From Magnetospirillum gryphiswaldense MSR-1 v2 (GTDB lineage Bacteria > Pseudomonadota > Alphaproteobacteria > Rhodospirillales > Magnetospirillaceae): 64,000 bases of DNA. The number at the start of each line of letters is the position of its first letter. The first letter of the stretch is position 1. The notes below the pieces were generated by a model. It saw nothing but the letters and a program-made list of their open reading frames with translations. It made no database searches and was not told the DNA's origin. The position numbers were made by a program, and so were the translations under genes. Location of the stretch: the NCBI RefSeq assembly GCF_000513295.1, contig NC_023065.1:3456501-3520500 (forward strand), in the 5' to 3' direction. Positions 51,549-59,468 of this stretch are shown in pieces.

Positions 51549-52255
51549 TGCGCGTCTTATTCCTTGCTGCCTATACCAGTCGTTCCCGGGCCTATGCGCA
51601 AGCCATGGCGTGCGGGGGCATTAACCCGGATGCAGTGTTGTATTTCGGTGATGCGGGGCGCGATGTCGGGCTTGACCTCCCTGTTTCCGCCGATGCCGAG
51701 GCGCAAATTGGTGCCAGTCTGGTCGATCCACGGATTACATTGTGCGAAACCGTGGCGCTAGCCGGCTGGCCGGCAGAACATTGCGATGCCGAATCGGTCA
51801 ATAGCCCGGAGCTGATGGCCCGGATTCAAGCCCATGCCCCCGATTTGGTGATCTACAGCGGCTATGGCGGCCAGTTGATCAAGGCCGAGGTCTTGGCCTT
51901 GGGGCCGTTTCTGCACGTCCATTCCGGCTGGCTGCCTGACCATCGGGGCAGCACCACCCTTTATTACAGCTGGATCGAGCGTGGAGATTGCGCCGCTTCC
52001 GCCTTGTTGCTGGATCCGCGAATTGATGGCGGACCGACGTTGCTGCGCAAGCGTTTTCCGCCGCCGCCGCCGGGCCTGGATGTGGATCATGTCTACGATG
52101 GCACGATCAGGGCGAATGTCATGGTTGACGTTCTGCAGCACGTACGGAGAACAGGGGCCTTGCCCACTCCCGTTCCCGAGGAAGGGTCTGGGAGCGTCTA
52201 CTATGTGATCCATCCCGTACTCAAACATCTGGCCCTGTTACAGAACGAGCGTTAA
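51548..52255 (+). CDS. Formyltransferase-fold protein with altered catalytic site
   Basis: A 235-residue protein with the methionyl-tRNA formyltransferase/GART fold. The catalytic Asn of this fold is replaced: F-L-H-V-H-S-G-W has His123 where Asn stands, followed by His125, and Asp160 is in L-D-P-R-I-D-G-G-P. The first formyltransferase (28357-29046) retains Asn. It therefore may have altered activity, such as a different acyl or carbamoyl donor, or be a catalytically weak relative. It overlaps the hypothetical gene as TGATG and is followed directly by a zinc-ribbon methyltransferase. Confidence 0.7.
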   Translation: MRVLFLAAYTSRSRAYAQAMACGGINPDAVLYFGDAGRDVGLDLPVSADAEAQIGASLVDPRITLCETVALAGWPAEHCDAESVNSPELMARIQAHAPDLVIYSGYGGQLIKAEVLALGPFLHVHSGWLPDHRGSTTLYYSWIERGDCAASALLLDPRIDGGPTLLRKRFPPPPPGLDVDHVYDGTIRANVMVDVLQHVRRTGALPTPVPEEGSGSVYYVIHPVLKHLALLQNER

Positions 52256-53260
52256 ATGCGGGAAGAGGATATTCGCCCTGAGGCCTTGCTGAACGAGTAT
52301 CTGCGTCTTTCCGCCGCAGATGCGGAGCGGATACTGGCGCAAGGCGGGCGTTTGCAGCAACGCCCTTGCCCCGGCTGCGGAGAAGGGGAATGCTTGCCGC
52401 AGGGAAAAAAAAATGGCTTTCGCCTAGCTCGTTGCCCCCAGTGTGATACCTTGTACGCCATCGATTGTCTGGATGAGGCGGGATTGACTGCCTTGTACGG
52501 CGGTTCGCCGTCTGCGGAATATTGGGCCAGCGTGTTCATGCCGGCGGTTGCCGAGGCGCGGGCCCTGAATATCTTCAGGCCCCGCGCCCGGGCGGTTCAC
52601 GACCTTGTTTGCCAGCACGCTATGCCGCCGGCGCGTATGATCGATGTGGGGGCGGGAAACGGGGTGTTCCTTCAGGAATTCGCCGCCATCGGCTCGGCGA
52701 TGGAATGCTGTGCGGTGGAGCCGGGAGAGGCCGCCTCAAAGGCGTGCCGGGCCCTCGGTTTCTCGACTTTCCAAGGGTTTTCCGCCCAGGCGGCTCAGGC
52801 CGAAGGCTGGAAAGGAGGCTTTAATCTGGCCACCAGTTTTGAAGTCATCGAACACGTTCCCGATCCGGCCCAGTTTCTGCGCGAAATGGCAGCACTGGTG
52901 TGTCCGGGGGGGCTGATCCTGGCGACCGGCTTAAGTGGCTCGGGCTTCGACATCGTCAGCCTGGGCTTGAATGCCAAGGCGGTGGCGCCGCCTCATCACG
53001 TGAATTTCCTCAGTCGTCATGGCGTCAGTCGTTTGCTCGCGCGCAGCGGTTTGACCGAGCTAGCCTTCGTCACGCCGGGAAAACTTGACGTGGAAATCGT
53101 CGATAAGGCGTTTCAGGCCGATACGAATCTGATTTCAGATCCATTCCTGTCCCGCTTGCTGCGTCATGGCGGGGCAGAGCAAAAGGCGATGTTCCAAAGC
53201 TTCCTGAGCCAGGCGGGGTTGTCGTCGCATATGTGGATTTTGGCGCGTAAGGAACGCTGA
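52256..53260 (+). CDS. Zinc-ribbon SAM-dependent methyltransferase
   Basis: A 334-residue class I methyltransferase with an N-terminal Cys4 zinc-ribbon (C-P-G-C near residue 40 and C-P-Q-C near 60), then M-I-D-V-G-A-G-N-G-V-F as SAM motif and F-E-V-I-E-H-V-P-D as motif after it. This plan is found in sugar methyltransferases of TylM1/NovP-like or C-methyltransferase sort. The ATG directly follows the stop of the formyltransferase gene. It may methylate the sugar or the phosphoramidate. Substrate not readable. Confidence 0.75.
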   Translation: MREEDIRPEALLNEYLRLSAADAERILAQGGRLQQRPCPGCGEGECLPQGKKNGFRLARCPQCDTLYAIDCLDEAGLTALYGGSPSAEYWASVFMPAVAEARALNIFRPRARAVHDLVCQHAMPPARMIDVGAGNGVFLQEFAAIGSAMECCAVEPGEAASKACRALGFSTFQGFSAQAAQAEGWKGGFNLATSFEVIEHVPDPAQFLREMAALVCPGGLILATGLSGSGFDIVSLGLNAKAVAPPHHVNFLSRHGVSRLLARSGLTELAFVTPGKLDVEIVDKAFQADTNLISDPFLSRLLRHGGAEQKAMFQSFLSQAGLSSHMWILARKER

Positions 53261-53261
53261 G

Positions 53262-54854
53262 ATGGGCGTCTTGCTTCACCGCAGCAATGACCTGCCAAGT
53301 CCGGTCGAGTACCAGAATTGGGTCGGCATCGGTGGTTTGCGGGCCACCCCGGATGGGCCGGCCATGGATCTTTCGGCAGCGTTGGAGGATTCTTTCGATA
53401 GCCAAGCCCAGCACTGGTTGAAGATTGGCTATGATTTGGCCTTGGACCCAAGCGCCGACTTGGCCCACACACCGGCCTGCGTCGCCAACGCATCGGATTT
53501 CGGCGCCATGCTGGGGTGGGGAGCGTTGCTGAAAAAGTGGTCTGACCAGACCGGCACCGTCCTTGTCGTCTGCGATGACCCCTGGCTGTTCCGCCATTTC
53601 CGGAGGTTTCCCGGTGTCGTGGCTGGTACGGCGCCGCCTTTACTACCTCAGGTCCTGCGTCTCGCCATCCGTGGATATCTGGCCCGCATGCGTTTTACGG
53701 TGCGAATGGTGGTTCGCTATCTCAGGCAAGCGCGGCCTAGCCCGGCTCCAGGGGGAAGTTGGGTGTTGACCTATGCGCACCCTTCCAGCAACGGTGCTGG
53801 CCAGGATGCCTATTTCGGTGATCTGATGAGCAAGCTGCCGGGGCTGCGCCGGGTGCTGCATGTGGACGGACGGGCGGAGGTGACCGAACGGCTGATCTCG
53901 GAACGGACGGTCGCGCTCTCGTCTTGGGGATCGATCTGGTCGGCGTTCGGTCTACCGTTTGTCCGGTGGCGCCCCTCTCGCCGTCATCGTCATGGACCCC
54001 AGGGCTGGTTGGTCCGGCGGGCGGCAGCGATGGAAGGGGGGTCGGCTCAGGCCGCTGCCATCCGCTGGCAGCAAATCTGCCAGCGGAGGTTCATGGCCGA
54101 CCTGCGGCCAAACGTCGTGGCCTGGCCCTGGGAAAACCACGCCTGGGAACGCGATCTGGTAAGAGTCGCCCGTGTTCATGGAGTGAAAACTGTTGGTTAT
54201 CAGCATTCTGTCGTCGGCCGGCAGATGCTGAACTACGCGCCAGCATCCAACCCGGATGGGGAAGACGGCCTGCCGGACATGATGCTGTGCACCGGAACGA
54301 CGACGAGAACGCAACTGATGCAATGGGGGGTTCCTTCGGCGCGTACACGGGTTGCCGGCGCCCACCGCTTCGCCGCCTCGGCAAAAGTGGAATATGATCC
54401 CGCCCAACCAGTGTTCCTGGCCCTGCCGTTCGATTTGGCGACGGCCGCCGACATGTTGGAAGCGGCGCGTCGGGCGGTCAAAAGCGGGTTTCGTTTCTGG
54501 GTCAAGGATCACCCGATGACGCCATTCCAATTTCAGGAAAGCGCCGGGATAAGCCGCGTCCATCGCCCCCTGACCGCTTGTTCGGCGGTTAGGGCGGTAG
54601 TTTATGCCGCGACCACTGTTGGACTTGAGGCGGTGTTGATGGGTTTGCCGACACTTCGCTTTCGGCCTTCCGGACGAATATCGCTTGATATTCTCCCCGT
54701 CGGTTTATCCGTTCCGGTGACGGGTCCGAACGATTTGGCGGAAGTTTTAGGGACTTTGTCTTCGCCGCCACCACTGGACCGCAATCTGTTTTTTGCTCCT
54801 GTCGATGAAACCTTGTGGGCTGACATGATGGAAGGCCGCGCCAATGAGCAGTGA
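53262..54854 (+). CDS. GT-B-like glycosyltransferase, possible CMP-ulosonate transferase
   Basis: A 530-residue protein with a GT-B-like C-terminal half: V-G-Y-Q-H-S-V-V-G, then W-V-K-D-H-P-M-T-P and Y-A-A-T-T-V-G-L-E-A, i.e. the H-P motif plus Thr/Ser donor loop of capsule/sialyl-type transferases. The N-terminal half is not recognised. It sits just before a fused aldolase-CMP-synthetase gene, overlapping it by 11 bases, so it is a good candidate for transferring the CMP-sugar made there. It is the second protein of this motif type; the first is at 36960. Family assignment is unproven. Confidence 0.6.
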   Translation: MGVLLHRSNDLPSPVEYQNWVGIGGLRATPDGPAMDLSAALEDSFDSQAQHWLKIGYDLALDPSADLAHTPACVANASDFGAMLGWGALLKKWSDQTGTVLVVCDDPWLFRHFRRFPGVVAGTAPPLLPQVLRLAIRGYLARMRFTVRMVVRYLRQARPSPAPGGSWVLTYAHPSSNGAGQDAYFGDLMSKLPGLRRVLHVDGRAEVTERLISERTVALSSWGSIWSAFGLPFVRWRPSRRHRHGPQGWLVRRAAAMEGGSAQAAAIRWQQICQRRFMADLRPNVVAWPWENHAWERDLVRVARVHGVKTVGYQHSVVGRQMLNYAPASNPDGEDGLPDMMLCTGTTTRTQLMQWGVPSARTRVAGAHRFAASAKVEYDPAQPVFLALPFDLATAADMLEAARRAVKSGFRFWVKDHPMTPFQFQESAGISRVHRPLTACSAVRAVVYAATTVGLEAVLMGLPTLRFRPSGRISLDILPVGLSVPVTGPNDLAEVLGTLSSPPPLDRNLFFAPVDETLWADMMEGRANEQ

Positions 54855-56388
54855 AACTTTGAAAACCCGGCTTAGGGCCGGGCAGGTGGCGATCGGCGCG
54901 TGGCTGACCACTTCTTCCGCCGAAGTGGCTGAAATTATGGCTGCGCAAGGCTTCGATTGGCTGGCGGTGGACATGGAGCACGGCTCGGCCGGGGTGAACG
55001 AAGCATTCGGTGCGTTTCGTGCCGCCGAGCGGTGGGGGGTGGTGCCCTTCGCCCGCTTGCCGTCGTCCGATCCATTCCTGGCGCGGCGTTTATTGGATGG
55101 CGGCGCCCAAGGGGTCATAGTGCCGGTGGTCGAGGATGCGGACGATTTCGCGGATTTCGCTCAGCATTTGCTTTATCCCCCCAACGGTCGCCGTGGGGTG
55201 GGCCTGGGACGATGCAACCTGTGGGGGGCCGAGTTCGAATCCTATCTGACCAGATTTTCCCCGATCATGGTGGCGCAAATAGAAACCAAAAAAGGCGTGT
55301 GCGCCGCTGCCGCCATCGCGGCCCTGCCCGAGGTCGATGCCTTGTTCCTCGGGCCCTACGATTTGTCAGCCAGTCTGGGGGCGGCGGGTGATTTTCAGAC
55401 CGCCGATTTTCTGGAAGCGGTGGCTACGGTAAAATGCGCCTGCGAGCGTCACGGCAAGGCTTTGGGAATCCACCAAGTCGCGCCGGTCGCCTCGGAACTC
55501 GAGGCGCGAATCGCCGAAGGCAATCGTTTCATCGCCTATGGTACGGATGCTTTGGCGTTGCGCCATGCCTTGGCGGCAGTTTCGTCAAGGCGTCGGGCTG
55601 ATCCGGAGACAACAATGAAAACAATCTGCGTCATTCCCGCCCGCATGGCCTCGAGCCGTTTTCCCAACAAGCCCCTGGCGCCTCTGCTGGGGCTTTCCCT
55701 GGTTTTGCATGTTTGGGAACGATGCCGTTTGGCTCGGTGTTTCGACGACATCGTCGTCGCCACCTGCGATGAGGACATCGCCGCTGCCGTCCGGGCCAAA
55801 GGCGGTAAGGCGGTGATGACCGCCGACACCCATCCCGGTTGTGTCGATCGGACGGTGGAATGTATCGACAACATGGACCTGGGCTTGGCCGAAGATGATC
55901 TGGTGCTGATGGTCCAAGGAGACGAAGTCATGGTGACTCCCGCCATGCTTGAAGAGATGGCCGAGGCTTATAAACGGACCAAGGTGCCGGTGGTCAACCT
56001 AGCCTGCGTCATATCCGACGCCGCCGACTATGACGATCCGAACGTGGTCAAGGTCTGCGCCGACCTGCACGGACGGGCGTTGTTCTTCTCACGCACGCCC
56101 ATTCCGTCACGGTCCCGTGCCAAGGGCGCGGTGCCCATGTACCAGCAAACCGGCGTGATCGCCTTTTCCTATTCGTTCCTGAAAGCGTTTGGTCGGCTGG
56201 AGCGAACGCCCTTGGAGAAGGCGGAGCAAGTGGATATGCTGCGCACGCTAGAGCATGGCTATCCCATCCAGTTGGTGATGACGCAATCCCGCCTTTTGGG
56301 CGTCGATGTGCCGGGGGATATTGGACGGGGCGAGGCCTTGTTGCGGATGGATCCGACCACGCGCGCTTATATGGAGCTTCCAGGATGA
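54844..56388 (+). CDS. Fusion: HpcH/HpaI aldolase + KdsB-like CMP-sugar synthetase
   Basis: A 514-residue fusion. Residues ~1-255 are an HpcH/HpaI class II aldolase: D-M-E-H-G, P-F-A-R-L-P-S, a metal-binding V-A-Q-I-E-T-K and F-L-G-P-Y-D-L-S. Residues 258-514 are a KdsB/NeuA-type cytidylyltransferase, starting V-I-P-A-R-M-A-S-S-R-F-P-N-K-P-L-A and with V-Q-G-D-E-V-M. There is no stop between the domains. ATG 55615 begins the second domain and is preceded by GGAG at 55605-55608 with six-base spacing, so a separate shorter product might also be made. Together they would make a 2-keto acid sugar by aldol addition and activate it as CMP-sugar, unlike the synthase-plus-CMP pathways. Confidence 0.8.
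   Translation: MSSETLKTRLRAGQVAIGAWLTTSSAEVAEIMAAQGFDWLAVDMEHGSAGVNEAFGAFRAAERWGVVPFARLPSSDPFLARRLLDGGAQGVIVPVVEDADDFADFAQHLLYPPNGRRGVGLGRCNLWGAEFESYLTRFSPIMVAQIETKKGVCAAAAIAALPEVDALFLGPYDLSASLGAAGDFQTADFLEAVATVKCACERHGKALGIHQVAPVASELEARIAEGNRFIAYGTDALALRHALAAVSSRRRADPETTMKTICVIPARMASSRFPNKPLAPLLGLSLVLHVWERCRLARCFDDIVVATCDEDIAAAVRAKGGKAVMTADTHPGCVDRTVECIDNMDLGLAEDDLVLMVQGDEVMVTPAMLEEMAEAYKRTKVPVVNLACVISDAADYDDPNVVKVCADLHGRALFFSRTPIPSRSRAKGAVPMYQQTGVIAFSYSFLKAFGRLERTPLEKAEQVDMLRTLEHGYPIQLVMTQSRLLGVDVPGDIGRGEALLRMDPTTRAYMELPG
55605..55608 (+). promoter_or_regulatory. Internal ribosome binding site before second domain of aldolase fusion
   Basis: GGAG is positioned six bases before in-frame ATG 55615, which is the natural first codon of the KdsB-like domain. 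It could let the cytidylyltransferase be made alone in addition to the fusion, or be a relic of the ancestral separate gene. Confidence 0.5.
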
Positions 56389-57434
56389 CGACGAGTGGCA
56401 AATTGCGCGTGGGCATTGCCGGCTATGGAGTGGTCGGTCGCCGCCGTCGCGCCGTCATCGATTCCCACCCCGGTCTAATCACGGTCGCCGCCTGCGACCG
56501 CAACTTTGCCGATGGCGACACCCGGGTTGACGGCTTGACGGCGTACACCGAGGTTGAGTCCATGCTGGCGTCTGAGACGCTTGACGTGTTGTTCGTCTGC
56601 TTGACCAACGATGTCGCGGCCGCCGCCACCATCGCCGGCTTGCAACGCGGCCTGCATGTCTTTTGCGAAAAGCCGCCGGGACGGGATGTGGCCGACATCC
56701 GCCGGGTCATCGAAGTGGAAAAGGCGCATCCACAGCTGAAGCTGAAATATGGTTTCAACCACCGTTACCATGAATCGATCCGCGATGCTCTGGCGTTGCT
56801 GCGGTCGAACGAATTGGGACGCTTGATCAACATGCGCGCCGTGTACGGAAAGTCGAAGATCATCGATTTCCGCTCACCGTCGCATTGGCGGACCAAGCGT
56901 GCGGTGGCGGGGGGGGGTATCTTGCTGGACCAGGGTATTCATATGCTGGACTTGATGCGGTTGTTCGGCGGCGAGTTCACGCAGGTTCAGGCCATCGTTA
57001 GTAATGACCACTGGCATCACGACGTCGAAGATAACGCCTATGTTCTGATGCGTTCGGACCAAGGGGTGGTGGCCCTGATGCATTCCACCGCTACGGAATG
57101 GCGCCATCGCTTCCGCCTGGAAATGTCTTTGGAGCGGGGCTCGATTGTTCTCGGGGGCATCCTGACCAGTTCGAAAAGCTATGGTGCGGAAACCATCACC
57201 GTTTCTTGGAAAACTGAAGACGATGCCGGTGACCCGATGGAACGTGTCACACGCTATAATTTGGACTCGTCGTGGAAAGAAGAAGTCGGCGAATTTGCCG
57301 AGGCCGTGTTGAACGGGGCGCCCATTTTCAACGGTTCGTCCGATGACGCGCTGAAAACCATGGAATTGGTCTACCGCATCTATTGTGCTGACCCGCAATG
57401 GAAAGAACGTTGGGGCCTGTCTGAAAATGGCTAA
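56385..57434 (+). CDS. Gfo/Idh/MocA family oxidoreductase
   Basis: A 349-residue dehydrogenase. V-G-I-A-G-Y-G-V-V-G-R is the dinucleotide fold (residues 9-19), C-E-K-P-P-G the E-K-P motif and G-G-G-I-L-L-D-Q-G-I-H-M-L-D the substrate/catalytic His loop. A run of nine G's (56909-56917) encodes part of this loop. It likely oxidises or reduces the sugar in the aldolase module. ATG overlaps the fusion gene stop (ATGA). Confidence 0.85.
   Translation: MTTSGKLRVGIAGYGVVGRRRRAVIDSHPGLITVAACDRNFADGDTRVDGLTAYTEVESMLASETLDVLFVCLTNDVAAAATIAGLQRGLHVFCEKPPGRDVADIRRVIEVEKAHPQLKLKYGFNHRYHESIRDALALLRSNELGRLINMRAVYGKSKIIDFRSPSHWRTKRAVAGGGILLDQGIHMLDLMRLFGGEFTQVQAIVSNDHWHHDVEDNAYVLMRSDQGVVALMHSTATEWRHRFRLEMSLERGSIVLGGILTSSKSYGAETITVSWKTEDDAGDPMERVTRYNLDSSWKEEVGEFAEAVLNGAPIFNGSSDDALKTMELVYRIYCADPQWKERWGLSENG
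56909..56917 (+). repeat. Homopolymer G9 tract in an oxidoreductase gene
   Basis: Nine consecutive G's within the Gly-Gly-Gly catalytic loop coding region. It is the longest homopolymer G seen. One-base slippage would frameshift the protein at about half its length; no variation data exist. Confidence 0.7.
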
Positions 57435-58815
57435 GGGCCGGTCATTCGGTTTCGGCGGTTGGGTTTTCCTGTTGATGGCCTTGGGCGCGGCGACGGCCCT
57501 GGCCCTGGTTGTTGCGCAAGGTGGTCGTTTGATGGCCACACCAAAATTGGGGCTGGTTTTCGTCGTTCTACCCGCCGGCGTACTGGTTTTCGCATTGATT
57601 TGCCTGCGCCTGCCCACCGCCATGCGCCTGTCCGCGGCCATCACCTGCCTATCGATTGGGTGTTCGCTTTGGGCTTTCGAGGTTTGGCTGCTGGCGCAGA
57701 AAGGGCGACAAGGCGTGGACGAGTTGGTCGTGCGGGCCAAGGCCGCACAAGTGGCCTATGATGCGCGCAGTAAAAGCGAGGTGGTGAGCGATCTGCGCAA
57801 GGCCGGGCAGGATGCCTTCCCGGCTGTTTTCCCCTCGCTGTTTCTGATCCCGCAAGGGGCGAAAGGGGTCGTTCGTTCCCCCTTGAACTTGGATGGCGGC
57901 GAAATTCTGCCCTTGGGCGGAGTTCCGGAAAGCCGGGCGGTGGTGTGTAACGAAGCGGGGCAGTGGTTGGTGCAAGACACCGACCGCAACGGTTTCCCCA
58001 ATCCCTCCGACGTGGCGGCCCTGACGTCGGTCGATATCGCCTTGCTGGGGGATTCCTTCACCCAAGGCATGTGCGTTCCCACGTCCACCAGTTTTGCCGA
58101 CCGTATCCGCCAAGTGCATCCGGCCACCCTCAACCTGGGCAACGGTGGCAATGGTCCCCTGCTGGCCTTGGCGACTCTGATCGAATATGCTCGCCCCCTG
58201 GCGCCGCGTCGGGTGCTGTGGTTCTTCTTTGAAGGCAACGACTTGGCAGATTTGAACGTCGAGTCACGTAGCCCGCTGTTACGCGGCTACCTGGTCGGTT
58301 CGACCGCGCAAAACCTGACGGCGCGGGCGGGGCATTTGGCTCCGCTATTGCGTGACTATGCCGAAAAGTCGGTCGCGGCTAGTCAGACCGCTTATGCTGC
58401 GGGCAGCGCCTTGCCCCTGAGCCAACAAATCTTCCGTTTCGTGTCGTTGACGGAAACCAGGATTGGGCTGGGATTGACTGCGACCTCCATAGCCTCGCCG
58501 GATTTTGCTTTATTTGGCCAAGTGTTGACGGTGGCGCGGGACCAAGTGTCTGGTTGGGGCGGTCGGCTGACGATCGTCTATTTGCCGGCATGGGAAAGCA
58601 CCATCCAAAATCCACAAGCGGGGCTTTCCGAGTATCAGCGGGTGGCGACTATTATCAAGGATTTGGGCATCGATTTCGTCGATCTGCGGGCAGAAATCGC
58701 CAGACACCCCGATCCGATTGGTTTGTTTCCGTTGCGACAGGCAGGACATTACGCCGAGGCCGGACATTCCTGGGTAGCCGACAACGTATTGACACATCTG
58801 AGAGAAAGACCATGA
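57427..58815 (+). CDS. SGNH/GDSL hydrolase-like membrane protein
   Basis: A 462-residue protein. The first ~95 residues contain three or four hydrophobic segments; the soluble SGNH domain follows. The catalytic Ser210 is in L-L-G-D-S-F-T-Q-G, then N-G-G-N-G-P-L-L and a C-terminal H-Y-A-E-A-G-H-S-W supplies the His. It resembles the gene truncated at the left edge and so gives its likely full architecture. A role in acyl or ester group addition/removal on exported glycan is expected but unproven. It overlaps the preceding gene by eight bases. Confidence 0.8.
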   Translation: MAKGRSFGFGGWVFLLMALGAATALALVVAQGGRLMATPKLGLVFVVLPAGVLVFALICLRLPTAMRLSAAITCLSIGCSLWAFEVWLLAQKGRQGVDELVVRAKAAQVAYDARSKSEVVSDLRKAGQDAFPAVFPSLFLIPQGAKGVVRSPLNLDGGEILPLGGVPESRAVVCNEAGQWLVQDTDRNGFPNPSDVAALTSVDIALLGDSFTQGMCVPTSTSFADRIRQVHPATLNLGNGGNGPLLALATLIEYARPLAPRRVLWFFFEGNDLADLNVESRSPLLRGYLVGSTAQNLTARAGHLAPLLRDYAEKSVAASQTAYAAGSALPLSQQIFRFVSLTETRIGLGLTATSIASPDFALFGQVLTVARDQVSGWGGRLTIVYLPAWESTIQNPQAGLSEYQRVATIIKDLGIDFVDLRAEIARHPDPIGLFPLRQAGHYAEAGHSWVADNVLTHLRERP

Positions 58816-59468
58816 AGCGGGCCGTTTTGTTCGACCTGGACGGTACCTTGATCGATAGCGTGCCGGATGTCCGTCTGGCGTTGAACGCTATGTTGTCGCA
58901 GCGAGCTCGTCGTCCGCTGGCGCTCGACGAGGTGCGACAGATGGTCGGAGAGGGGGCGCAGGTCATGCTGGAACGCGCCTTCGCCGCGACAGGCGCCGCC
59001 GGTGGGGATATGGAACAGGCCTTGAGGGACTACCTTGCCGCTTATGCGGCGGCTCCGGTGGTCGAGACCGTGCTCTATCCCGGTGCAATGGAATGCATGC
59101 GGCGGTTGGTGGCGGACGGAAACGTTTTGGGGATCTGCACCAACAAGCCGTCCTCCATCGCCGTCTTGGTGATCCGTGAGCTGGGCCTGGACGGTTTGAT
59201 CGCCGGATATACCGGTGGCGATTCGCTGCCCTTTCGCAAACCCGACGGTCGCCATTTGCAGGCAACGCTGGAATGTATGGGTGTCGCGGGGAGCCCGGCG
59301 ATCCTTGTCGGTGATTCGGAAACGGATGTGGCCGCCGCCCGTGATTTCGGCATGCCCGTGGTGGCGGTTTCCTTCGGTTATGCCGACAACGCCGAGATGC
59401 TCGGCGCTGACCGGGTGATCTCGCATTTCCGTCATTTGCCCTTAGTTGTCGCTGAATTGATGCCATGA
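58812..59468 (+). CDS. HAD-superfamily phosphatase (Gph-like)
   Basis: A 218-residue HAD hydrolase of the phosphoglycolate-phosphatase type. F-D-L-D-G-T-L-I-D-S (residues 7-16) has the nucleophile Asp8 and Asp10. T-N-K-P-S supplies the second motif and V-G-D-S-E-T-D-V-A-A the metal-binding third. In this module it probably removes phosphate from a sugar or 2-keto acid intermediate, as KdsC does in KDO synthesis. The start overlaps the previous stop by ATGA. Confidence 0.85.
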   Translation: MKRAVLFDLDGTLIDSVPDVRLALNAMLSQRARRPLALDEVRQMVGEGAQVMLERAFAATGAAGGDMEQALRDYLAAYAAAPVVETVLYPGAMECMRRLVADGNVLGICTNKPSSIAVLVIRELGLDGLIAGYTGGDSLPFRKPDGRHLQATLECMGVAGSPAILVGDSETDVAAARDFGMPVVAVSFGYADNAEMLGADRVISHFRHLPLVVAELMP

